Both the position numbers and the translations under genes were made by a program. A stretch of DNA of 64,000 nt from Bog-473 sp963828505 (lineage in GTDB: Bacteria > Actinomycetota > Acidimicrobiia > Acidimicrobiales > RAAP-2), in contig CAWHFM010000007.1 of assembly GCA_963828505.1 (NCBI GenBank), forward strand, positions 1-64,000, given 5' to 3'. Each line of letters opens with the position of its first letter. The stretch's first letter is position 1. The notes beneath the pieces were generated by a model. It was given only the letters and a program-made list of their open reading frames with translations. It had not been told where the DNA came from and ran no database searches. Shown in pieces: positions 37,750-45,116 of the stretch.

Positions 37750-38970
37750 TCAGCGGACGTCGTCGAGACCGTGGAGCAGGTGGCCCATGCGCTCGCGCTT
37801 GGTGCGCAGGTACGCGATGTTCTCGGGGTTCGGCGACGGCTGGAGCGAGATCCGCTCGGTGATGTCGAGGCCGAATCCCTCCAGCCCGCCGTACTTGACC
37901 GGGTTGTTCGTCATGAGGCGCATGGTGGTCACCCCGAGGTCGACGAGCATCTGGGCGCCGATCCCGTACTCGCGGCTGTCGACCGGGAGGCCCTGCTGCA
38001 AGTTGGCGTCGACCGTGTCGTGCCCCTCCTCTTGCAACTGGTAGGCGCGGATCTTGTGCCCGAGTCCGATGCCCCGGCCCTCGTGACCGCGCAGGTAGAT
38101 GAGCACCCCGCGGCCCTCCTGCTCAATGAGGTCGAGCGCGGCGTGCAGTTGCGGCCCGCAGTCGCACCGCAGCGAACCGAACACGTCGCCCGTCAGGCAT
38201 TCCGAGTGCACGCGGACCAGCACGTCTTCGGTGCCGGCCACGTCGCCCATCACGAGGGCCAGGTGTTGCTCGTTGTCGAGCACCGACTCGTAGACGAGGG
38301 CGCGGAACTCGCGACCCTTGGCCGGGATGCGAGCCTCGGACACCAGCCTGACCAGCTTCTCGTTCTGGCGCCGATAACGGATGAGGTCGGCGATGGAGAT
38401 GAGCGGGAGGTCGTACTTCTTGGCGAAACGCTCCAGGTCGGGCATGCGGGCCATCTCCGACTTGTCCTCGGTCACGATCTCGCACAGAACTCCGGCGGGA
38501 GACAGGCCGGCGGCCCGGCTGAGATCCACCGTCGCCTCGGTGTGGCCCGCCCGCTTGAGGACCCCGCCGGCGCGGTAGCGCAGTGGGAAGATGTGCCCAG
38601 GCCGGTTGAGGTCGTGGGGCCGCGTCGACTTGTCGATCAGGGCAGCGATCGTGGCGGCCCGGTCCGCCGCCGAGATCCCCGTCGTGGTGCCGTGGCGGAA
38701 GTCGACGCTCACCGTGAACGCCGTGCGCTGCGCCTCCGTGTTGGCGGTGACCATGAGCGGCAGGTCGAGGGCGTCGGCCCGCTCGGGCAGAAGGGGCACG
38801 CAGATGACCCCTGAGGTGTGGGTGAGGAAGAAGGCGATGTTCTCGGGCGTGGCCGCTTCGGCGGCCATGACGAGGTCGCCCTCGTTCTCCCGGTCCTCGT
38901 CGTCGACCACCACGGCCATGCCGAGGCGGCCGATCGAATCGATGGCTTCACGTACGGTCGAGAAGCCCAT
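37750..38970 (-). CDS. ribBA: Bifunctional DHBP synthase / GTP cyclohydrolase II
   Basis: The N-terminal RibB domain (about residues 1-200) has DDEDRENEGDLVMAAE and HTEATVDLSRAAG; it makes 3,4-dihydroxy-2-butanone 4-phosphate from ribulose 5-phosphate. The C-terminal RibA domain has the zinc site ECLTGDVFGSLRCDCGPQ and GRGIGLGHKIRAYQLQEEG, opening GTP. Both sites look complete. ATG at 38970 overlaps the ribD stop as ATGA. 406 aa. Confidence 0.96.
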   Translation of the reverse strand: MGFSTVREAIDSIGRLGMAVVVDDEDRENEGDLVMAAEAATPENIAFFLTHTSGVICVPLLPERADALDLPLMVTANTEAQRTAFTVSVDFRHGTTTGISAADRAATIAALIDKSTRPHDLNRPGHIFPLRYRAGGVLKRAGHTEATVDLSRAAGLSPAGVLCEIVTEDKSEMARMPDLERFAKKYDLPLISIADLIRYRRQNEKLVRLVSEARIPAKGREFRALVYESVLDNEQHLALVMGDVAGTEDVLVRVHSECLTGDVFGSLRCDCGPQLHAALDLIEQEGRGVLIYLRGHEGRGIGLGHKIRAYQLQEEGHDTVDANLQQGLPVDSREYGIGAQMLVDLGVTTMRLMTNNPVKYGGLEGFGLDITERISLQPSPNPENIAYLRTKRERMGHLLHGLDDVR

Positions 38971-39968
38971 CAGGCGGCCACCTCCACTCGGATGTCCTGT
39001 CCCAGCCGTTCGACCGAGACCAATCTGCCTCTCCACACGTCGCCAATTGTGCCAGCCCCCGGCCCGGAGAACAGCGGACGGCCATCGTCGCCCCCGAAGA
39101 ACGCCGGCGCGAGGTACAGGACGTAGCGGTCCACCAGGCCGGCAGCGTGAAAGTCGTGGGCGACCGTCGCACCTCCCTCCACGAGCAGCTCCAGGACGCC
39201 GCGGCGCCCCAGCTCGGAGAGGACGTCTTTCAGCTCGCCCGAGAGCTCCAGGGCCGGGCGCACGCGAGCGTCGGGTGGGGCCGAACCGAGGACGACGCGC
39301 AGCGGCTGCGACCGCTCCGTCCCGTCGTCGAGCCGTACCGTGAGCTCGGGATCGTCGGCCCGGACCGTGCCGGCCCCGACGAGGACGGCGTCGGAGCGTG
39401 CCCGCAGGAGATGGACGTCGCGGCGGGCGGCCTCGCCCGTGATCCACCGGCTGGTGCCGTCGGGCGCAGCGGTACGCGCATCGAGGCTGGCCGCCATCTT
39501 CAGCACGACCCAGGGCAGTCCGGTCGTCCGGTGCTTGAGATAGGGCGCGAGCTGCTCGGCCACGCGCTCCGCCTCGACGCCCACCTCCACCTCGACGCCG
39601 GCCGCCCGCAGCGCCTGAATCCCGCGGCCCGCCACGAGGGGGTCGGGATCCTCGACGCCGATCACGACCCGGGCCACCCCCGCCTCGACGATGGCCGCGG
39701 TGCAGGGCGGCGTCCTCCCCTGGTGGTCACACGGCTCCAGGGTCACGTAGAGGGTGCTGCCCCGGGCGCGCTCTCCCGCCGCGGCAAGGGCCGAGGCCTC
39801 GGCGTGGGGGCCGCCGGGAGGTGCCGTCGCCCCCTCGAAGAACGTCGTCGCCGTCGCTCCCCGGGCTGGCGGCACGACGACGCACCCGACCCATGGGTTG
39901 GGGGCGGTGGACCCTCGGACCGTGGCGGCGACCTCCAGGGCCCGGCGCATGTGCTCCGCATCGTCCAT
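38970..39968 (-). CDS. ribD: Bifunctional riboflavin deaminase/reductase
   Basis: The N-terminal deaminase has HAEASAL and PCDHQGRTPPC (zinc ligands). The C-terminal reductase has VLKMAASLDARTA, SRWITGEAAR and LLVEGGATVAHDF. It converts the first pyrimidine intermediate of riboflavin synthesis. 332 aa. It is the first gene of ribD-ribBA-ribH. A riboflavin synthase gene (ribE), usually second, is missing. Confidence 0.95.
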   Translation of the reverse strand: MDDAEHMRRALEVAATVRGSTAPNPWVGCVVVPPARGATATTFFEGATAPPGGPHAEASALAAAGERARGSTLYVTLEPCDHQGRTPPCTAAIVEAGVARVVIGVEDPDPLVAGRGIQALRAAGVEVEVGVEAERVAEQLAPYLKHRTTGLPWVVLKMAASLDARTAAPDGTSRWITGEAARRDVHLLRARSDAVLVGAGTVRADDPELTVRLDDGTERSQPLRVVLGSAPPDARVRPALELSGELKDVLSELGRRGVLELLVEGGATVAHDFHAAGLVDRYVLYLAPAFFGGDDGRPLFSGPGAGTIGDVWRGRLVSVERLGQDIRVEVAA

Positions 39969-40036
39969 GGCTCACGTCCTCGTCCCCTGCTCCGGCAGGC
40001 GGTTGCACCGGGGCGCCAGGGCTACTCTCCAGCGCA

Positions 40037-40065
40037 ATTGTAGAACACGTTTCATTTTTTGTCGA
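40037..40065 (-). promoter_or_regulatory. ribD operon promoter
   Basis: On the minus strand TCGACA (40065-40060), 17 nt, then TACAAT (40042-40037): close to the sigma-A consensus and the best promoter match in the window. It lies about 65 nt upstream of the ribD start. The short leader shows no FMN riboswitch. Confidence 0.7.
40041..40054. promoter_or_regulatory. TetR-type operator (KstR-like box) in the ribD promoter
   Basis: TAGAACACGTTTCA matches the TNNAACNNGTTNNA pattern described for KstR, the TetR-family repressor of steroid catabolism in mycobacteria and rhodococci. It overlaps the -10 and the adjacent spacer of the ribD promoter. Other TetR-family repressors use similar palindromes, so the regulator cannot be named from this site alone. 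Confidence 0.5.
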
Positions 40066-40110
40066 GAAGCGCAGGTCAGCGGCGCGGAGGATGGAGCGGG
40101 GCACGCCAGG

Positions 40111-40794
40111 TCAGGGGATGCGGCCCTCGAGCACGCCCACGAAGGCGGTCACGTCGGGGACGATCGCCGTGTGGGGCGCCCGGGTCAGGCTGGCCTCGTC
40201 GTGAGCTCCGGTCAGGACGCCGACCACCGCGCCCGCGCCCGCCCGCGTTCCCGCCTCGAGGTCGCTCACGGTGTCCCCGGCCACCGCCACGGTTCCCGCG
40301 TCCCGAACCCCGAGGCGGGCCATCGCGCCGAGGATCAGGTCGGGGGCGGGGCGACCACGGCCGACGTCTGCCGGCGAGAGTGCCAGGTCGACCTCGGCCT
40401 CCCAGGCCAGAGCAGTGAGCAGGGCGTCCCTGGTCGACGGCGCGAAGCCGGTAGTGAGACACACGAGAACGCCCCGGGCGCGCAGCTCCCGCAGCACGCC
40501 GAGCGCGCCGGGGAGAGGCTCGGCGCCGCCGGCGGCGATCGAAGCCTCATAGGCGCGGGCGAACTCGGCCGTGGCGCGAGCCGCCTCCTCCGGGGGGAGG
40601 AGCGCGGCGAACACGTCGGCCTTGGACCAGCCCATGGTGGCGCGCACCATGGCGGACGCCTCGGCCGCGGCCGGCGTACCGGGAAGTATCCCCGCGGCGT
40701 GGAGGGCGTCCTCGAACGCGGCCTCGACCGCACCCTCGTCGCGCACGGTCGTGCCGGCCATATCGAGGCAGGCCAGCCGGTACGGGCCGATCAC
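40111..40794 (-). CDS. Phosphonatase-like HAD hydrolase
   Basis: The HAD nucleophile motif is CLDMAGTTVRDEG with Asp11, the DxAGTT form typical of phosphonoacetaldehyde hydrolase (PhnX) and its relatives. Lys58 in TMGWSKADVF is placed like the PhnX cap-domain lysine that forms a Schiff base. GDTVSDLEAGTRAG supplies motif III. 227 aa. The GTG start overlaps the oxidoreductase stop as GTGA, so the two are coupled. The likely reaction is C-P cleavage of phosphonoacetaldehyde or a close analogue; this rests on motifs and neighbour. Confidence 0.82.
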   Translation of the reverse strand: MIGPYRLACLDMAGTTVRDEGAVEAAFEDALHAAGILPGTPAAAEASAMVRATMGWSKADVFAALLPPEEAARATAEFARAYEASIAAGGAEPLPGALGVLRELRARGVLVCLTTGFAPSTRDALLTALAWEAEVDLALSPADVGRGRPAPDLILGAMARLGVRDAGTVAVAGDTVSDLEAGTRAGAGAVVGVLTGAHDEASLTRAPHTAIVPDVTAFVGVLEGRIP

Positions 40795-41930
40795 GCCGGA
40801 ACGGCGAGACCCGCCGCCTCGAGCGTGCCGGCGGCGATGGCCGGAGCACAGGTCATGCCACGCCCGCCGGGACCGGTGACCAGGACGACGCGCTGTGCGA
40901 TCTCCTGGCGCAGGCACACCCCGCCGTCGCGCCGCTGGGCGTAGACCCCCGCCCAGCGCCGGCGCACCGGTGGGAGCGGACCGCCCAGGATCCGGGCCGC
41001 CCGCGCCATCAGCTCGCTTGTCGGGGCCTCGCTCAGGGCGAAGTCGAAGGGCTCGTCGTAGGCGTGGGTGTCGCCGACGGTGAGGCCGCCGTCGAGCCGC
41101 TGCACCAGCAGCAGCTGCATGTGGTGCTCCGCCGCCACCGGGCCCTGCGAGCCCAGGGCAGCCAGCGGGGCGGCAGCGAAGGCCGGGTAGTAACGCAGCG
41201 TGTCGGCGTCGGCGATGGAGGTGGTGAGCGTGGCGCCGAACGGCTCGGTCTCGAACATCTGGAGCCGGACCCGCTGCAGGTGCTCGGCCGGGGCGGCCGT
41301 GCCGGGCAGGTGGTCGTAGTCGGCTCCGGTGGCCACGACGGCCAGGTCGCCGCTCCATCGAGTGCCGGTGGTGTCGACCAACGTGCCGCCCGGCTCGGCT
41401 GCGACGACGCGGTGGCCCGGATGGAAGCGGTACCGCGCCGGCGCCATGCGTCCGAGATGGTCCCGGAGCGCGCCCAGGGCCCGCCGGGGCTCGACCACTG
41501 CATCGAGCCCGCCGTGCAGCCCACCAGTCAGCTGCCCGGCGACGGCGGGGTTGCGCTCCTTGACCTCGTCGGGCTCGACGAAGGCGATGCCGCGGCCCGC
41601 GGCGGCGGGGAGACGGGCGAAGGCCTCCATGACGGCACGCTCGGGCTCGGTGCAGGCGAGGGTGAGCGAGCCGTTGGCGCGGAACCCCAGACCCGGGACC
41701 AGCGCGCCGATCTCTTCCCAGCGCCGGCGGGCCCGGAGTGCGACGTCGAGCTCCTCCCCGTCGCGCCGCCCGCTCACCCAGACCAGCCCGAAGTTGCGCA
41801 CCGAGGCGCCCATCGGCGCCGCGGCGGCCTCGAGGTGCGCGACCTCCCAGCCGGCGCGCACGAACTCCAGCGCATGCCAGGTGCCCAGAATGCCCCCGCC
41901 GGCCACGACGGCCCGGCCGTCGGCCGTCAC
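40791..41930 (-). CDS. FAD-dependent oxidoreductase, phosphonate-associated type
   Basis: A DAO-family fold with the dinucleotide motif VVAGGGILGTWHALEF near the N terminus and GASVRNFGLVW, characteristic of the group of amine oxidases found beside phosphonatases (annotated as HpnW/TIGR03364-like; a PbfC-type enzyme acting on N-methylated 2-aminoethylphosphonate is reported in the literature). The product would be phosphonoacetaldehyde, the substrate of the next gene. 379 aa. The GTG start overlaps the rpe stop as GTGA. Substrate is inferred, not shown. Confidence 0.78.
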   Translation of the reverse strand: MTADGRAVVAGGGILGTWHALEFVRAGWEVAHLEAAAAPMGASVRNFGLVWVSGRRDGEELDVALRARRRWEEIGALVPGLGFRANGSLTLACTEPERAVMEAFARLPAAAGRGIAFVEPDEVKERNPAVAGQLTGGLHGGLDAVVEPRRALGALRDHLGRMAPARYRFHPGHRVVAAEPGGTLVDTTGTRWSGDLAVVATGADYDHLPGTAAPAEHLQRVRLQMFETEPFGATLTTSIADADTLRYYPAFAAAPLAALGSQGPVAAEHHMQLLLVQRLDGGLTVGDTHAYDEPFDFALSEAPTSELMARAARILGGPLPPVRRRWAGVYAQRRDGGVCLRQEIAQRVVLVTGPGGRGMTCAPAIAAGTLEAAGLAVPA

Positions 41931-42652
41931 GAGGACGGAGCAGCGCGGGCATCGTCGAGCACCGCGGTGCGAATGGCCTCGGCCGCCTCCCAAGGCCGGG
42001 CGTGGCCGAAGACGGCGCTGCCGGCGACGAAGACGTTGGCGCCTGCTCTCGCCGCCACCGGCGCCGTGTCGACGTCGATGCCCCCGTCGACCTCGACGTC
42101 GACCGCCAGAGAGCCGGCGTCGACGGCGCGGCGAACCTGCTCCACCTTGCCCATGACGTCCGCCATGAAGCTCTGGCCGCCGAAACCGGGGAACACGGTC
42201 ATGCACAGGACGAGGTCGACGATGTCCAGGTAGGGCCGAACGGCGTCGACGGGCGTGTCGGGGTTGAGAGCGACACCGGCCCGCAGGCCGAGGCGGCGCA
42301 TCTGTGCGACGAGCTCCGCCGTGCCGCCGATCTCGACGTGCACGGTGCAGCCGTCGGCGCCCGCGTCGGCGAAGGCCTCGAGATAGCGGCCGGGCTCGGT
42401 CATCATGAGGTGGCAGTCGAAGAAGAGCGGCGTGTGACGCCGTAGCGAGGCCACGACCGGCGGACCGATGGTGAGGTTGGGCACGAAGTGCCCGTCCATC
42501 ACGTCCACGTGGAGCCAGTCGGCGGCCGCGGCCACCTCGCCGACCTGCTCGGCCAGCGCTCCGAAATCCGCCGACAGGACCGAGGGGGCGATGCGCACGA
42601 GTCCGGGCGCGCCCGGATCCCGTGCTTCGTGCGTACGCGTCGACTCGGGCAC
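41927..42652 (-). CDS. rpe: Ribulose-phosphate 3-epimerase
   Basis: It interconverts ribulose 5-phosphate and xylulose 5-phosphate. IAPSVLSADFGALAEQV, HVDVMDGHFVPNLTIGP, HLMMTEPGRY, TVFPGFGGQSFM and EVDGGIDVDT carry the metal and phosphate ligands. GTG at 42652 has GGGGAG 7 nt upstream and adds a short nonconserved N terminus. Its place after fmt matches actinobacteria. Ribulose 5-phosphate also feeds the neighbouring RibBA. Confidence 0.95.
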   Translation of the reverse strand: MPESTRTHEARDPGAPGLVRIAPSVLSADFGALAEQVGEVAAAADWLHVDVMDGHFVPNLTIGPPVVASLRRHTPLFFDCHLMMTEPGRYLEAFADAGADGCTVHVEIGGTAELVAQMRRLGLRAGVALNPDTPVDAVRPYLDIVDLVLCMTVFPGFGGQSFMADVMGKVEQVRRAVDAGSLAVDVEVDGGIDVDTAPVAARAGANVFVAGSAVFGHARPWEAAEAIRTAVLDDARAAPSS

Positions 42653-42723
42653 CGTCCGGCTCCCCTTCTCGCTCCTGCTCGTGTCCTTCTCGTGCTCGGG
42701 TCCGCTGTTCGCGCCCAGCCCGC

Positions 42724-43530
42724 TCAGCGGAACCGGGCCCAGCACAGGATGCGGCGGAATCCGTAGAAGTAGGGCTCGCGCTCGCCGAGCTCCTCAATGA
42801 GGCGCTCGCGATAACGCTCGACGAAGTCGTCGAAGAGCTCGGGGGTCAACCTCCTGCGGTACGGCGTGAGCAGCGTGCCCATGACCCATTCGACGACTTC
42901 GGAGGTCGACTCGAGCTCGTGCCCGTAGACCTCCATGCGGACGACCTGGTCCTTCGCTCCGAGCTCGTAGAGGAGATCGGCGTAGAGCTCGGGCGAGAGG
43001 ACGAAACGACCCCGGTCCTCGGGCACGTCGCCGTCGAGGGCGTCGATGAACGGCGACTCCACCGCCACCTGGTGCGCAAGCAGGTGCGAGGGGTGTCGGT
43101 AGTTGGCCGGCACCTGAAAAGCCAGCTGCCCGTCGGGGCAGAGCGCGGTGCGCATGCGCGCCAGAAGGTTCAGGTGGTCGTCCACCCATTGCAGCGACGC
43201 GTTGGCGAAGACGAGGTCGAGGTCCTCGCCGAGCCAGGTCGCGATCTCACCCTCGACGAAGCGCAGCCCGGGAACGCCCGAGTGCGCCGACTGTGCGCGC
43301 TCGAGCATGGCCGCGGACGAGTCGATGCCGACCGTCTCCCTCGCCTCCAGCTCGCCGTGCAGCACCTTCGTGAGGTCGCCGGTCCCGCAGCCCAGGTCGA
43401 CGACGCGCCCGCCCGGGACGGGGTGGCACAGGCCCAGGAGATCGTCGAACGGTTGCTGGCGTTCGGAACGGAACCGCTCGTACTGATCGGGGCTCCACCC
43501 GTCGATCGGCGTGACAGTCACTGACGACAT
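42724..43530 (-). CDS. tam: Trans-aconitate 2-methyltransferase
   Basis: WSPDQYERFRSERQQPFDDL is the typical Tam start, followed by the AdoMet loop VVDLGCGTGDLTKVL and FANASLQWVDDH. FQVPANYRHPSH and YHGHEL-type blocks later match the family. The enzyme detoxifies trans-aconitate by methyl esterification. 268 aa. It occupies the slot between fmt and rpe where many actinobacteria carry the 16S rRNA methyltransferase gene rsmB. Confidence 0.88.
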   Translation of the reverse strand: MSSVTVTPIDGWSPDQYERFRSERQQPFDDLLGLCHPVPGGRVVDLGCGTGDLTKVLHGELEARETVGIDSSAAMLERAQSAHSGVPGLRFVEGEIATWLGEDLDLVFANASLQWVDDHLNLLARMRTALCPDGQLAFQVPANYRHPSHLLAHQVAVESPFIDALDGDVPEDRGRFVLSPELYADLLYELGAKDQVVRMEVYGHELESTSEVVEWVMGTLLTPYRRRLTPELFDDFVERYRERLIEELGEREPYFYGFRRILCWARFR

Positions 43531-43532
43531 GT

Positions 43533-44429
43533 CTAGTCGGTCCCGAGCCGCTCCCCCGAAACGAGGTGGATGCCGCGTATCCAGTCGTCGGCCGACATGG
43601 ATGAGCGGCTCTCGGGCTGCACGCGCTGCAGCACGAGGCCGCCCGCACCCGTCGCCACCGTGGATCCCACGAGCGTCCCGGGCGCGGCCACGGCCGTGGC
43701 GGTTCCCTCGCGGTCGACGAAGGCCTGCAGCACGGTCAGACGCCGGCCACGGAACATGGTCCAAGCGCGGCCGAGCCTCACGACGCGGCCGAGCTCCTCC
43801 GCGCTGCGGTGCCAGTCGAGGTGCAGGTCCTCGCTCGTGATCTTGGCCGCGACGGTCGCCTCCCCGCGCTGGGGTTCGGGCTCGGGCAAGCCTGCCGCGC
43901 CGCCAGCCAGCGCGTCGACGAGAAGCGCGCACGACAGTGTGACGAGATCGGACCGCAACTCCTCGAGCGTCTCGTCTTCGCTGATGCGAACGGCGCGTCG
44001 TGAGTACACGGGTCCCGTGTCGAGTCCCTCCTCGATCTTCATGAGGCAGACGCCGGTCTCGGCGTCGCCGGCCAGGATGGCGCGCTCGAGCGGCGCGGCA
44101 CCGCGCCAGCGAGGCAGCAGCGAGAAGTGCACGTTCAACATCGGGACCTGGCTCAGGAGGTCGGCCGGGATGATCCGCCCGAAAGCGACGACCACGGCGA
44201 GCTCGACACCGGCGGTGGCGACATCGAGCAACTCGTGGGACACGGGCAGCCCGAGATCGACGGCCGCAGCCTTGACCGGGCTCGGTGTGGTCGTCCCGCC
44301 GCGGCCACGGCGGCGGTCCGGACGCGTGACGCACAGCACGACGTCGTGGCCCGCCTCGACCAGGGCGCGCAGTGGCGGGACCGCCATGTGCGGTGTGCCG
44401 AGGAAGGCGAGGCGGGACACGGCGCCCAC
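43533..44429 (-). CDS. fmt: Methionyl-tRNA formyltransferase
   Basis: It formylates initiator Met-tRNA. LAFLGTPHMAVPPLRAL starts the formyltransferase domain, and LNVHFSLLPRWRGAAPLERA contains the catalytic Asn/His and SLLP signature. The C-terminal tRNA-binding domain (about residues 205-298) is present. A GTG start at 44429; VSRLAFLGTP three codons in is an alternative. Lies downstream of def, its functional partner. Confidence 0.95.
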   Translation of the reverse strand: MGAVSRLAFLGTPHMAVPPLRALVEAGHDVVLCVTRPDRRRGRGGTTTPSPVKAAAVDLGLPVSHELLDVATAGVELAVVVAFGRIIPADLLSQVPMLNVHFSLLPRWRGAAPLERAILAGDAETGVCLMKIEEGLDTGPVYSRRAVRISEDETLEELRSDLVTLSCALLVDALAGGAAGLPEPEPQRGEATVAAKITSEDLHLDWHRSAEELGRVVRLGRAWTMFRGRRLTVLQAFVDREGTATAVAAPGTLVGSTVATGAGGLVLQRVQPESRSSMSADDWIRGIHLVSGERLGTD

Positions 44430-44511
44430 CGTACGCGGGCGGCGCCGCTCGTCAGCGGATCGGGTCCGCGGCGAGCCGGTGGAGGGTTCGGTTGCTGCCG
44501 GGCGGCGGAAG

Positions 44512-45045
44512 TCAGCCGCGGAAGAGGGTGGACAGCCCGTCGGGATCGCCCGGACCGAGGTCGAGCGAGCGGGTGCGCAGGATCTTGAGGGCCTCTTTGC
44601 GCTGGTCCTCGTCGAGCCGCTCCACCAGCAGGATGCCGTCGAGGTGGTCCATCTCGTGCTGGAAGACGCGGCCTTCGAGCTCGGTCGCCTCGATGGAGAC
44701 CTCGTTGCCGTCGAGATCGGTCCCCACCAGGTGCACTGCGTTGGGCCGCACGATCTCCCAGCTGAGGCCGGGCACCGAAAGGCAGCCCTCGTCGAAGGCC
44801 CACTCCCCGTCGCTCTCGACGATGCGCGGGTTGATCACGGTCCGAGCCCCGTCGCCCACGTCGTAGACGAAGATGCGCCGCTGCACCCCCACTTGATTGG
44901 CCGCCAATCCGGTGCCCGGTGCGGCGTACATCGTCTCGATCATCGCATCGACCAGGTTGGCCACGCCGCCGTCGATGTCCTCGACCTCGCGGGTGCGCTC
45001 CTTGAGCACGGGATCACCGTACTGACGAATGGTGAGGGCGGCCAT
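44512..45045 (-). CDS. def: Peptide deformylase
   Basis: It removes formyl groups from nascent proteins. The three motifs are intact: PGTGLAANQVG, EGCLSVPG and QHEMDHLDG (metal-binding Cys and two His plus catalytic Glu). 177 aa. The ATG at 45045 gives MAALTIRQYGDPVLK. It sits between priA and fmt as in other actinobacteria. Confidence 0.96.
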   Translation of the reverse strand: MAALTIRQYGDPVLKERTREVEDIDGGVANLVDAMIETMYAAPGTGLAANQVGVQRRIFVYDVGDGARTVINPRIVESDGEWAFDEGCLSVPGLSWEIVRPNAVHLVGTDLDGNEVSIEATELEGRVFQHEMDHLDGILLVERLDEDQRKEALKILRTRSLDLGPGDPDGLSTLFRG

Positions 45046-45116
45046 CGCTCCAGAATACCGGTCGGCGTCCGGTGCCTGGGCCGCGAGCACCGCGGCGGCG
45101 CGGCGCATCGGAGACG

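Noticed and set aside
39969..40036. FMN riboswitch in front of ribD
   Set aside because: The leader is only about 65 nt and lacks the conserved AGGGG and ACCGGCGGT-type elements.
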